Shown: positions 6,445 to 13,642, counted from the first letter of the stretch. The stretch: 16,024 nucleotides of DNA from Proteobacteria bacterium UBA3588 (GCA_002376325.1 DFMR01000140.1:1-16024); one strand, 5' to 3'. Program-made: numbers and translations. Notes: generated by a model from the letters alone, not told the origin.

Positions 6445-8094
6445 GTGATTCGTCCGGGCCAGGCGTTGCGTCTGCTCTTCATCAGCTGGGTATTCGTGCG
6501 CAACGGGTTGGATGAGCTGATCCTCGCCACGCACCTGTTTCGTCCTATCTCCTTTCTGCGAGCCTTCATGTGGTGGCGTTGGTTGCGCCGACCGGCCTCG
6601 CGCGGCGAACGTATCCGCCGCACTCTCGAAGATCTCGGTCCCATCTTCGTCAAATTCGGGCAGATACTGTCGACGCGCCGCGACCTGCTGCCCGACGATA
6701 TTTCCCTGGAACTGGCCAAGTTGCAGGATCAAGTTCCCGCGTTTCCCGGGCGGGTGGCGCGCACTATTGTGGAGAAGGCCTACCGGCAGCCTATCGATGC
6801 AGTGTTTGCCGAGTTTGACGAGACACCGATTGCATCGGCCTCCATCGCCCAAGTCCATGCTGCACGGCTGCTGGATGGCAACGAGGTGGTGGTAAAGGTG
6901 GTGCGTCCCGACATCGCACCGGTGATTCGACGCGATATCGGATTGATGTACATCATCGCCGAGAAGATCGAGCAGTTCTGGTCCGATGGCCGGCGGCTGC
7001 GACCGCGTGACGTAGTGGCTGAATTCGAGAAGACCATTCTGGACGAATTGGACCTGATGCGTGAGGCGGCCAATGCTTCGCAGATCCGGCGCAACTTTTC
7101 CGATTCGTCGCTGATATATATTCCAGAGATACACTGGCCGCTGGTGCGGCGCAACGTGATAGCTATGGAACGTATCCACGGCATTCCGATAAGCAACGTC
7201 GAGACGATCCGTGCGCAAGGGATCGATCTCAAGGCATTGGCCGAGCGCGGCGTGGAGATATTCTTCACCCAGGTGTTCCGCCACAATTTCTTCCATGCCG
7301 ACATGCATCCGGGAAACATCTTTGTCGAGCCCAGCGGTCGCTATATCGCCGTTGATTTCGGCATCGTCGGCTCCCTAAGCGCCGAAGATCAGCGTTACCT
7401 TGCGGAAAATTTCCTCGCCTTCTTCAAACGTGACTACAACCGCGTCGCGGTGCTGCATGTGGAGTCGGGCTGGGTACCGCGCGACACCCGCGTAGACGAG
7501 TTCGAGGCGGCGATCCGCACCGTCTGTGAACCGATCTTCGAACGGCCGCTGTCGGAAATCTCGTTCGGCCATTTGTTGCTGCGCCTGTTCCAGACCGCGC
7601 AGCGTTTCAATATGGAAGTGCAGCCGCAATTGGTGCTGTTGCAGAAGACGCTTCTCAATATCGAAGGGCTGGGGCGCCAGCTCTATCCCGAACTCGATCT
7701 GTGGAAAACCGCTAAACCGTTTCTAGAGCGCTGGATGAGCGAGCAGGTGGGTGTGCGTTCGTTTTTCAATCGCATCAAGGGCAATATCCCGGCATGGGGC
7801 GAAACGCTGCCGCAGGTGCCGCAACTGATGCACGATGTACTCCAGCGTGCCCGCAACGGTACTCTGGTGGTACAGAGCAATCCGGAGGAGTTGCAGCGGC
7901 TGGCTCAGAATATTCGCGCTGCCAACCGGCGAACCTTTGGCGCCGTGGTCGGCGCAGCGCTGATTATCAGTGCCGCGGTACTGCTGGGTTTGGATGGCTA
8001 TGCTCCGACGATGCGGGCTGGAGCCCCGATCTCATCGTGGCTGCTGGGATTGTGCGGTGCCGCTATCTGGTTATTGGTGTGGCCGAAGGAGTAG
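6445..8094 (+). CDS. ubiB: Ubiquinone biosynthesis protein UbiB (ABC1/COQ8-like ATPase)
   Basis: UbiB is an atypical protein-kinase-like ATPase in the inner membrane, needed for ubiquinone synthesis and thought to help extract lipid intermediates. It has 549 residues. Visible motifs are KFGQ (70-73), the family's KxGQ element, the alanine-rich loop ASASIAQVH (130-138) that replaces a kinase P-loop, the lysine in VVVKV (K151), ELD (201-203), HADMHPGN (284-291) and DFG (304-306). Two C-terminal membrane segments follow (near 498-515 and 528-545). The GTG start at 6445 has AGGGG 8 bases upstream and gives the usual short N-terminus. It ends the ubiE-ubiJ-ubiB run; a terminator hairpin lies 45 bases beyond the stop. 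Confidence 0.97.
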   Translation: MIRPGQALRLLFISWVFVRNGLDELILATHLFRPISFLRAFMWWRWLRRPASRGERIRRTLEDLGPIFVKFGQILSTRRDLLPDDISLELAKLQDQVPAFPGRVARTIVEKAYRQPIDAVFAEFDETPIASASIAQVHAARLLDGNEVVVKVVRPDIAPVIRRDIGLMYIIAEKIEQFWSDGRRLRPRDVVAEFEKTILDELDLMREAANASQIRRNFSDSSLIYIPEIHWPLVRRNVIAMERIHGIPISNVETIRAQGIDLKALAERGVEIFFTQVFRHNFFHADMHPGNIFVEPSGRYIAVDFGIVGSLSAEDQRYLAENFLAFFKRDYNRVAVLHVESGWVPRDTRVDEFEAAIRTVCEPIFERPLSEISFGHLLLRLFQTAQRFNMEVQPQLVLLQKTLLNIEGLGRQLYPELDLWKTAKPFLERWMSEQVGVRSFFNRIKGNIPAWGETLPQVPQLMHDVLQRARNGTLVVQSNPEELQRLAQNIRAANRRTFGAVVGAALIISAAVLLGLDGYAPTMRAGAPISSWLLGLCGAAIWLLVWPKE

Positions 8095-8138
8095 AGCGTA
8101 CTGACGACGTCAGGCCGATCTACTTGGAGAAAAAAGGA

Positions 8139-8168
8139 GGGGAAGAGTGAGGTACTCTTCCCCTTATT
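8139..8168. terminator. Bidirectional intrinsic terminator after ubiB and the small minus-strand gene
   Basis: GGGGAAGAGT (8139-8148) pairs perfectly with ACTCTTCCCC (8154-8163) around a 5-base loop. Downstream on the plus strand the tail is TTATT, a weak U-tract for ubiB. On the minus strand the stem is followed by TCC and six Ts (complement of the six As at 8130-8135), which is a better tail. It thus probably ends the message of the small gene at 8250-8345 as well. Confidence 0.8.
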
Positions 8169-8249
8169 GCTTAAGACCCATAAATGGTTTGTGCACTCCG
8201 CACGTCATCTCTGGGCATCGCTATGCACAAAGGAGGGGATGAAGAAACG

Positions 8250-8345
8250 TTACTTATCGATCTTGCCGTTGTCGAACATGCGGCCAAGAAAGACAAAATA
8301 AAACAATGCACCAAATACAACAGTAGCTACCAAAGTCTCGACCAT
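8250..8345 (-). CDS. Small single-pass membrane protein, 31 residues, unknown function
   Basis: The frame runs from ATG (8345-8343) to TAA (8252-8250). The ATG is preceded by a perfect AAGGAGG (8357-8351) at 5 bases, the strongest ribosome binding site noted in the window. The peptide starts MVE, continues with the hydrophobic stretch TLVATVVFGALFYFVFLG (residues 4-21), enough for one membrane span, then RM and a short polar tail ending GKIDK. The positive residues near the C-terminal side suggest an N-out, C-in orientation, as an inference. A possible promoter lies upstream and a good terminator 82 bases downstream, so it forms a complete small transcription unit. Such peptides are often accessory subunits of membrane oxidases or transporters, but I do not recognise this one and give no function. 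Confidence 0.75.
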   Translation of the reverse strand: MVETLVATVVFGALFYFVFLGRMFDNGKIDK

Positions 8346-8350
8346 AGGTG

Positions 8351-8357
8351 CCTCCTT
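8351..8357 (-). promoter_or_regulatory. Perfect Shine-Dalgarno of the small membrane-protein gene
   Basis: On the minus strand the sequence reads AAGGAGG-CACCT-ATG. The seven-base match and 5-base spacing strongly support translation of the 31-codon frame and fix its start. Confidence 0.75.
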
Positions 8358-8422
8358 GAGGACAAGCTCGGAATCCAGCCATCTGCCGTAACTGCTATGG
8401 GGCGACGTCAGACGGTGTGGTA

Positions 8423-8464
8423 ACGATAAAATTCGAGCCCACCGCTGTCATTGATAATTCGCAA
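8423..8464 (-). promoter_or_regulatory. Possible FNR-type promoter of the small membrane-protein gene
   Basis: On the minus strand TTGCG-AATT-ATCAA (8464-8451) matches the FNR consensus TTGAT-N4-ATCAA at 8 of 10 fixed positions. Its centre is 41.5 bases upstream of the start predicted from a -10-like TATCGT (8428-8423). This spacing is the one used by class II FNR-activated promoters. One half-site is degenerate, so this is suggestive only. Confidence 0.4.
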
Positions 8465-8619
8465 TTTCTTGACGTAACTTTATCGATTGGGATCGCTGTG
8501 TAGGGGCGTCGGCGGAATGCCGCTGGAGGGATTTATTGAAGCGCGGCGGATGCCGGCCGGCAGGCATGAGCCCACAGTCCGGTTCGCGCCGCGCGGTATA
8601 GCGAGTGGTAAGCGAATAG

Positions 8620-9792
8620 TCAGCTGCTGGCTGGTAGTGCCGCCGCCGGGTCCTGGCCCGTCAGCAGGTAGATCAGCAGGTCGTGGACCGAGCGGATTTG
8701 CTGGCCGAACGGCAGCGATTCGGAACCGCGGAAGAAGAGGCCTTTGTCCACATTACCATGCACCGCCGCTTCCAGCTGGGTGTCGATGCAGAACTGGCCG
8801 GAGCTGGAGTCACCGTCTTTCAGGCCGCAGTGGGTGAGGCATTCGAACCAGACGGCGCAGGTTGCCTTCTCCGGGGTGGCGCGCGAGCGCACCCGCTCCT
8901 CGCGTTCCAGATACTTCTTCAGCCACGGCGTCAGCACCGCGCGCGCCGGCAGGCCGGCGGTGCTCATGAAGGTAACGATGTCTTCCGGCTTGGCTTCGAT
9001 CAGGATCTTCTTGAAGTTGGGGTGGGCGTCGCCCTCCGCCGTTACCGCAAACGGAGTGCCGATTTGGGCGCCGCTGGCCCCCATATCGAACATCTCTTTG
9101 AGCTTCTTGAAGGAATTGATGCCGCCGGCAGGGATCAGAGGAATGTTTTTTATATCCAACTCTCTGAATACATTAAATATTTCAGCCAATACCCGCTTGA
9201 AATCGAAGCGTGGGTTGTTGATGTCTTCGGGCCTCGGCGCTCCCAGGTGACCACCGGCGTAGCGCGGGTGTTCAATCACGATGGCGTCGGGCAATACGCC
9301 TTTGCGCAGCCAGCGCTTCAGCACGGCGCGTACGCCGCGCTCCTCCGACAGTATCGGGATGAGGGCGACATCCTTCCGATAGTCGCCGACCAGGTCCGGC
9401 AGATCGAATGGCAACCCGGCCCCCATGATGATGGCATTGGCCCCGCTTTCGCAGGATTGGCGCACCAGTTCGGCGTGACGATCCACGGCCTTCATGACGT
9501 TGACGGCGATGCAGCCATTGGGCGCGATCTCGCGCGCGGCCTTGATCTCCCGGTCCAGTGCCTCAAGGTTGGCATCGTCGATGATCTTGCGATCCTTGGT
9601 GCGGCGCGTCCGCTCCATCAGGTCCGGGTGGTGGACCCGCAGATCGATGCTGGCGATGGTGCCGATGGCGCCTTCTTTGGCGACAGCCCCCGCCAAGCTA
9701 TGGGCGGAGACGCCCACACCCATTCCTCCCTGGATAACGGGCAGAAACTCGCGTTCGCGGAGTTTCAACAGCGGGAATGGGGTATTAATCAT
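8620..9792 (-). CDS. Nitronate monooxygenase-family flavin oxidoreductase with a C-terminal cysteine cluster
   Basis: The protein has 390 residues and folds, by family, as an FMN-binding TIM barrel (2-nitropropane dioxygenase/FabK-like). The N-terminal VIQGGMGVGVSAHSLAGAVA (19-38), IAVNVM, AGGHLGAP with the family's catalytic histidine (H182), IPLIPAGGI (217-225) and GASGAQIGTPF mark the FMN site. The C-terminal region adds C312, C318, C322 and C335, spaced x5, x3 and x12, which could hold an Fe-S cluster; this is inference. Classic members oxidise nitronates with O2, so apparent FNR control would be odd for that role. The true substrate is unknown. The ATG at 9792 is preceded by AGGTG at 6 bases. 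A run of AT-rich, rare-type codons spans residues 201-218. The gene diverges from the radical SAM/ubiUV run. Confidence 0.87.
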   Translation of the reverse strand: MINTPFPLLKLREREFLPVIQGGMGVGVSAHSLAGAVAKEGAIGTIASIDLRVHHPDLMERTRRTKDRKIIDDANLEALDREIKAAREIAPNGCIAVNVMKAVDRHAELVRQSCESGANAIIMGAGLPFDLPDLVGDYRKDVALIPILSEERGVRAVLKRWLRKGVLPDAIVIEHPRYAGGHLGAPRPEDINNPRFDFKRVLAEIFNVFRELDIKNIPLIPAGGINSFKKLKEMFDMGASGAQIGTPFAVTAEGDAHPNFKKILIEAKPEDIVTFMSTAGLPARAVLTPWLKKYLEREERVRSRATPEKATCAVWFECLTHCGLKDGDSSSGQFCIDTQLEAAVHGNVDKGLFFRGSESLPFGQQIRSVHDLLIYLLTGQDPAAALPASS

Positions 9793-9848
9793 TAATCACC
9801 TGTAAAATCAAAAGTCGAACAGACTACATGATACATCAAGGTGCGATA

Positions 9849-9862
9849 TTGATCTGCGTCAA
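9849..9862. promoter_or_regulatory. FNR/ANR box between the flavin oxidoreductase gene and the radical SAM-ubiUV run
   Basis: TTGATCTGCGTCAA matches TTGAT-N4-ATCAA at 9 of 10 fixed positions. Rightward, a -10-like TACACT (9886-9891) puts the box centre at -42.5 from the predicted start of the radical SAM gene's message. Leftward, TAGTCT (9826-9821) puts it at -41.5 for the oxidoreductase gene. The site could therefore activate both sides under low oxygen, as FNR, ANR or DNR proteins do. It differs from the box at 14278-14291 at one base. Confidence 0.8.
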
Positions 9863-9921
9863 GTGAAATGCGCAGATAAGTCGCTTACACTTCCAGCCCT
9901 GAACTGTTACGGATACGCAGC

Positions 9922-10554
9922 ATGCCTGAGTTATCACGCCGGCGGGAGCGGGCCGAGGAAACCCTCGCCTACGCGCTGCACGGTAGTCTCTACCTCAACA
10001 TAACCTACCATTGCACTCTGCGTTGTGCCTTTTGCCCCAAATTTCAAGGGAGCTGGGAGGTGCAGCACTACGATTTGTTGCTTACGCGCGAGCCGGATGC
10101 GGAACAGGTGCTTGCGGCGGCGGGAAACCCCGCGGCGTATAAGGAGATCGTTTTTTGTGGTTTGGGTGAACCCACGCTGCGTCTCGACACGCTGCTGACG
10201 GTGGCGCAGGCGCTGAAGGCGCAGGGCGCCCGGCGCATCCGCGTCAACACCGACGGTCTGGCCAACCTGGTCTACGGCCGCGACGTCACGCCGGAACTGA
10301 CGGTGGTGGTGGATGCGGTGTCGATCTCCCTTAACGCCCAGGACGAGATGACCTATGAACGGCATTGCCGGCCCAAGCGCTTGGGCGCCTACCAGGCGGC
10401 GCTGGAATTCGCGCGCCAGGCCAAGGCGCACGGCATCGACGTGACGCTGACGGCGATCAGCGGTCTGGAGGGTGTCGATATTGCAGCGTGTCGGCGCATC
10501 GCCGACACGCTGGGGGTGCAGTTTCGCCAGCGGGAACTGGATGCAGTCGGCTGA
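9922..10554 (+). CDS. Radical SAM protein, TatD-associated type
   Basis: The protein has 210 residues. LYLNITYHCTLRCAFCPK carries the radical SAM cluster motif C31-x3-C35-x2-C38, which binds a 4Fe-4S cluster and S-adenosylmethionine. It is followed by EIVFCGLGEPTLRLD (the GEP/GGE-like SAM contact), RIRVNTDGLANLVYGRDVTPEL and VDAVSISLNAQDEMTYERHC. These blocks fit the short radical SAM family often found next to or fused with TatD nucleases; no tatD gene is visible here. The reaction is unknown. It is the first gene downstream of the FNR box, with a predicted leader of about 24 bases and a weak ribosome binding site (CGGA). Its TGA shares one base with the ATG of the next gene (TGATG), which points to translational coupling. 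Confidence 0.87.
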   Translation: MPELSRRRERAEETLAYALHGSLYLNITYHCTLRCAFCPKFQGSWEVQHYDLLLTREPDAEQVLAAAGNPAAYKEIVFCGLGEPTLRLDTLLTVAQALKAQGARRIRVNTDGLANLVYGRDVTPELTVVVDAVSISLNAQDEMTYERHCRPKRLGAYQAALEFARQAKAHGIDVTLTAISGLEGVDIAACRRIADTLGVQFRQRELDAVG

Positions 10555-11498
10555 TGGCCCTGTCCGACTATGTTCACACCCTTGGTCAGGCGCTGTGCGC
10601 CAAATACGGCGAACGGGTGCATAAGCTGGCGATCAACGCCGGCTTCACCTGTCCCAACCGCGACGGCAGCAAGGGCATCGGCGGCTGTACCTTCTGCAAC
10701 AACAATTCGTTTTCGCCAAATGCCCGCCAGCCCGACACGATCGGCCAGCAGATAGAGGCCGGTCGCCGCGTCATCGCCAAGCGCACCGGTGCGAAGAAAT
10801 TTCTCGCCTACTTTCAGGCCTACACCAACACCTATGACGATGTGGCGCTGCTCAAGCGGCGTTACGATACGGCACTGGAGCAAGAGGGCGTCATCGGGCT
10901 TGCCATCGGCACGCGTCCGGATTGCGTTCCGCCGGCGGTGCTCGACCTGCTGGCGGCCTACCGGGATCAGGGACGGGAGGTCTGGCTGGAATTGGGGTTG
11001 CAGTCCGCATTCGATGAATCCCTGCGGCGGGTCAATCGTGGCCACGACTTTGCCGAATATCGCATCGCACTGCGGGCTGCGCACGACCGCGGCCTGCCGG
11101 TGTGTACTCATCTCATCCTTGGGCTGCCGGGCGAGGAGCCGTTCCATGCGCGCACCACGCTGACGCGGGTGCTGGAGGAAGGCGTTGACGGCCTGAAACT
11201 GCATCCGCTGCATGTGGTGAAGGGGACGCGCCTGGCCAATGAGTGGCGCGCCGGCGAATACCTGCCGTGGTCCATGGCGCAGTACGTCATGACGGCGGCG
11301 GATCTGATCGAGATGACGCCGCCTGAAGTGATCTACCATCGTGTTACCGGCACTGCGTCGCTCGATATCCTGTTGGCGCCGCACTGGTGCAACTGGAAGT
11401 GGCGCGTGCTGAATGGCATCGAACGTGAACTGGCGCGCCGCGGTACGCGTCAAGGTGTGACGCGGCCGGCCCCCGCCGGTGTCATGAGTCACGAATGA
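10554..11498 (+). CDS. yhcC: Radical SAM protein YhcC (TIGR01212 family)
   Basis: From the ATG at 10554 the protein has 314 residues, against about 309 for E. coli YhcC. The N-terminal motif is FTCPNRDGSKGIGGCTFCNN, with C33, C45 and C48 spaced x11 and x2, the unusual cluster spacing of this family. Further blocks are FLAYFQAYTNTY, IGTRPDCVP, VWLELGLQSAFDESLRRVNRGHD, THLILGLPGE and GLKLHPLHVVKGT. The function of YhcC is not established to my knowledge; it is presumed to be a cytoplasmic radical SAM enzyme. A frame extending back to 10365 exists but overlaps the upstream gene and adds no family sequence. It overlaps the preceding radical SAM gene by one base and precedes ubiU by 78 bases on the same strand. 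Confidence 0.93.
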   Translation: MALSDYVHTLGQALCAKYGERVHKLAINAGFTCPNRDGSKGIGGCTFCNNNSFSPNARQPDTIGQQIEAGRRVIAKRTGAKKFLAYFQAYTNTYDDVALLKRRYDTALEQEGVIGLAIGTRPDCVPPAVLDLLAAYRDQGREVWLELGLQSAFDESLRRVNRGHDFAEYRIALRAAHDRGLPVCTHLILGLPGEEPFHARTTLTRVLEEGVDGLKLHPLHVVKGTRLANEWRAGEYLPWSMAQYVMTAADLIEMTPPEVIYHRVTGTASLDILLAPHWCNWKWRVLNGIERELARRGTRQGVTRPAPAGVMSHE

Positions 11499-11515
11499 AG
11501 TGCGGAAAATAGGTA

Positions 11516-11556
11516 AACCACGGGCATATTCTTATACTGCTTCGTTCTCCGTGGTT
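11516..11556. repeat. Short inverted repeat of the AACCACGG family, copy 1
   Basis: AACCACGG (11516-11523) and CCGTGGTT (11549-11556) are perfect 8-bp arms with 25 bases between. The right arm continues as CTCCGTGGTT, the same end as the larger copy at 12595-12681. It lies in the yhcC-ubiU gap, 11 bases before the ubiU ribosome binding site. Confidence 0.55.
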
Positions 11557-11576
11557 AGAGCCGTTGTGAGGTGGTG

Positions 11577-12584
11577 ATGAACAGGAAAATCGAATTGGTC
11601 TGCCCGGCGGGTTCATTGCCGGCATTGCGGGCGGCGGTGGACAACGGCGCCGACGCGGTCTACATGGGATTTCGCGACGGTACCAACGCGCGCAATTTTC
11701 CCGGACTGAATTTCGACGAGCGCGCGGCGCGAGACGGTATCCGCTACGCGCGTGAGCGCGGGCGTAAGGTGTTGCTGGCGCTGAATACCTATCCACAGCC
11801 GCAGGGCTGGCAGGTGTGGACCGCCGCGGTCGACAAAGCGGCAGAACTGGGCGTCGATGCGCTGATTCTGGCTGACGTCGGCTTGATGCGTTATGCGGCC
11901 ACGACCCATCCGGAGTTGCGCCTCCATCTGTCGGTGCAGGGTTCCGCCACCAGCTATGAGGCGATCAATTTCTACCGCGAGCAGTTCAACGTGCAGCGGG
12001 TGGTGTTGCCGCGGGTGCTGTCGCTGTCCCAGGTGGAGCGGGTCAAGGAGAACACCGATGCCGAGATCGAGGTGTTCGCATTCGGCTCGCTATGCGTGAT
12101 GGTGGAAGGGCGCTGCTATCTCTCCTCCTATGCCACCGGTGAATCCCCCAACACCTGCGGCGCCTGTTCCCCGGCCAAGGCGGTGGAGTGGCGCGAGACG
12201 CCGCACGGCCGTGAGGTGCGCCTGGGCGGCGTGCTGATCGACATGTACAAGCCGGGGGAGAACGCCGGTTATCCGGTGTTGTGCAAAGGGCGCTATCTGG
12301 TCAACGGTGAGATCAACTACGCCATCGAGGAGCCCACTTCGCTGTCGGTGCTCGACATCCTGCCTGAATTGGTCAAAGTCGGTGTTTCCGCCATCAAGGT
12401 GGAGGGGCGCCAGCGCAGTCCGGCCTACGTGGCGCAGGTGACCAAGGTGCTGCGCCAGGCGCTGGACGCCGCCGAGGGCAATCCCGACACCTTCACACCG
12501 CGCAGCGACTGGGTGGCGGCACTGGATAAGGTGGCCGAAGGACGCACCCACACCCTGGGCGCTCTCAATCGCGCCTGGCAATAA
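11577..12584 (+). CDS. ubiU: O2-independent ubiquinone hydroxylation protein UbiU (U32 family, 4Fe-4S)
   Basis: UbiU forms a complex with UbiV that hydroxylates the quinone ring without oxygen. The protein has 335 residues and tracks E. coli UbiU (YhbU) throughout: LVCPAGSLPALRAAVDNGAD, DALILADVGLMRYAA, EVFAFGSLCVMVEGRCYLSSY, GESPNTCGACSPAKAVEW, GENAGYPVLCKGRYLV and KVEGRQRSPAYV. The four cluster cysteines of E. coli (169, 176, 193, 232) correspond to C173, C180, C197 and C236; C194 is extra. GTG codons at 11571 and 11574 are in frame, but GAGG (11568-11571) sits 5 bases before the ATG at 11577, so that start is preferred. It follows the two radical SAM genes and precedes ubiV, each gap holding an inverted repeat. 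Confidence 0.97.
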   Translation: MNRKIELVCPAGSLPALRAAVDNGADAVYMGFRDGTNARNFPGLNFDERAARDGIRYARERGRKVLLALNTYPQPQGWQVWTAAVDKAAELGVDALILADVGLMRYAATTHPELRLHLSVQGSATSYEAINFYREQFNVQRVVLPRVLSLSQVERVKENTDAEIEVFAFGSLCVMVEGRCYLSSYATGESPNTCGACSPAKAVEWRETPHGREVRLGGVLIDMYKPGENAGYPVLCKGRYLVNGEINYAIEEPTSLSVLDILPELVKVGVSAIKVEGRQRSPAYVAQVTKVLRQALDAAEGNPDTFTPRSDWVAALDKVAEGRTHTLGALNRAWQ

Positions 12585-12594
12585 ACGATTTGGC

Positions 12595-12681
12595 ACCACG
12601 GAGGGTACGGAGAACACAGAGGGATATCATGAATACGCAACGCCTCTGGGTTTTCTCCGTGCGTTCCGTGTCCTCCGTGGT
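12595..12681. repeat. Imperfect long inverted repeat of the ACCACGGAGG family, copy 2
   Basis: The left arm 12595-12623 and the right arm 12643-12681 pair imperfectly: ACCACGGAGG is perfect at the outer end, ACGGA and GAGAA pair further in, and CAGAGG near the loop. The right arm has an extra block of about 9 bases (TCCGTGCGT region). It fills most of the 118-base ubiU-ubiV gap and ends 10 bases before the ubiV GGAG. No coding capacity is seen. It looks like a dispersed palindromic element that entered an operon. Confidence 0.65.
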
Positions 12682-12702
12682 TAATGTTTTTGGAGTCTTA
12701 TT

Positions 12703-13629
12703 ATGAAACTGGCATTGGGTCCGTTGCTCTATTTCTGGTCGCGCGACGACGTGTTGGCGTTTTACCGCGCGGCGCGCGACTGGCCGGTGGACATCGTCTA
12801 TCTGGGCGAGGTGGTCTGCTCCAAACGGCGCGGTGTGCGGCTGGAGGATTGGCTGGCCATCGCCGACGATCTGGCCGCTGCCGGCAAGGAAGTGGTGCTC
12901 TCCACTCTGGCGCTGACCGAGGCCGAGTCGGAGCTGCTGACCATGCGCCGCATCGCCGATAACGGCGGCTATGCGGTGGAGGCCAACGAGTGGGGTGCGG
13001 TACGGTTGCGTTCCGGCAAAGGCGAATTCGTCGCCGGTCCGCATCTCAATGTGTACAACGGCGACACCCTGGCGGTACTGGCGGAACTGGGCGCGCGGCG
13101 CTGGGTGATGCCGGTGGAATTGTCGCGCGATACCCTGGCGGCGATCCAGGCGTGCAAGCCGGCGCAGATGGCTACCGAGGTGTTTGTTTTCGGCCGGATG
13201 CCGCTGGCCTTTTCCGCCCGTTGTTTCACGGCGCGTCACTACAACCTGCCGAAAGACGATTGCCAGCTGCGTTGCGGCGATTTTGCCGACGGGCTGGTGC
13301 TCAACTCCCAGGATGATCGGCCGTTCCTGGCGATGAACGGCATTCAGACTCTGTCCGCCGCCACCTGCAACCTGATCAATGCGGTGCCGGAGTTGCACGA
13401 ACTGGGGGTCGAGGTGTTGCGCCTGTCGCCCCAGTCGCGGCATATGGCCGAGGTGGTGGCCGCGTTCCGCGGCGTGGTCGGCGGGACGCTCTCGCCGCAG
13501 CAAGGAAACGAGACGCTGCTCAAGATCACCCAGGGTGAATCGTGCAACGGATACTGGTACGGCGATGCGGGGCTGGCTTGGCAGGGTGATGTGCAGCTGC
13601 GTGAGGCGCGGGCACAGTCGGGCGGATGA
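12703..13629 (+). CDS. ubiV: O2-independent ubiquinone hydroxylation protein UbiV (U32 family, 4Fe-4S)
   Basis: UbiV is the partner of UbiU in the oxygen-independent hydroxylation of ubiquinone precursors. It has 308 residues. LALGPLLYFW, VYLGEVVCSKRRG, FGRMPLAFSARCFTARHY and the DCQLRCGDF segment are characteristic. C39, C174, C187 and C191 reproduce the spacing of the E. coli cluster ligands C39, C180, C193 and C197. The ATG follows GGAG (12692-12695) at 7 bases. It is the last gene of the plus-strand run that starts behind the FNR box at 9849, although the two repeat-filled gaps leave room for internal promoters or RNA processing. It is convergent with ubiT. Confidence 0.96.
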   Translation: MKLALGPLLYFWSRDDVLAFYRAARDWPVDIVYLGEVVCSKRRGVRLEDWLAIADDLAAAGKEVVLSTLALTEAESELLTMRRIADNGGYAVEANEWGAVRLRSGKGEFVAGPHLNVYNGDTLAVLAELGARRWVMPVELSRDTLAAIQACKPAQMATEVFVFGRMPLAFSARCFTARHYNLPKDDCQLRCGDFADGLVLNSQDDRPFLAMNGIQTLSAATCNLINAVPELHELGVEVLRLSPQSRHMAEVVAAFRGVVGGTLSPQQGNETLLKITQGESCNGYWYGDAGLAWQGDVQLREARAQSGG

Positions 13630-13642
13630 GAGACAAAGGAAT

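Larger units (their letters stand above)
8095..8619. other. 525-base stretch without a large gene: terminator, small minus-strand gene and its promoter region
   Basis: This stretch separates ubiB from the convergent flavin oxidoreductase gene. It contains a terminator (8139-8168), a 31-codon gene on the minus strand (8250-8345) and its probable promoter (8416-8464). The rest, 8465-8619, shows only a 12-base palindrome TGCCGGCCGGCA (8551-8562), which has no T-run on either side. No RNA gene was recognised. Confidence 0.6.

Noticed and set aside
5674..7308. Long open frame on the minus strand opposite ubiJ and ubiB
   Set aside because: It is a by-product of GC-rich codon use on the plus strand. 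It has no recognisable domain and no ribosome binding site, and it overlaps two certain genes.
8101..8113. Palindrome CTGACGACGTCAG after ubiB
   Set aside because: Six-base arms around one base, no second copy at a promoter and no known regulator to assign. It may be chance.
8239..8301. 20-codon plus-strand frame after AAAGGAGGGG, opposite the small membrane-protein gene
   Set aside because: The ribosome binding site is only 2 bases from the ATG, and the peptide is short and basic without a membrane span. The minus-strand gene has the better signals.
8551..8562. Palindrome TGCCGGCCGGCA as a terminator for the flavin oxidoreductase gene
   Set aside because: No T-run follows on the minus strand, and such GC palindromes are common in GC-rich DNA.
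8683..9795. 370-codon open frame on the plus strand opposite the flavin oxidoreductase gene
   Set aside because: The minus strand carries clear family motifs and a proper start; the plus-strand product has no recognisable features.
10365..10553. N-terminal extension of YhcC
   Set aside because: The frame is open, but it overlaps the upstream radical SAM gene by 190 bases and does not match YhcC proteins, which begin near the ATG at 10554.
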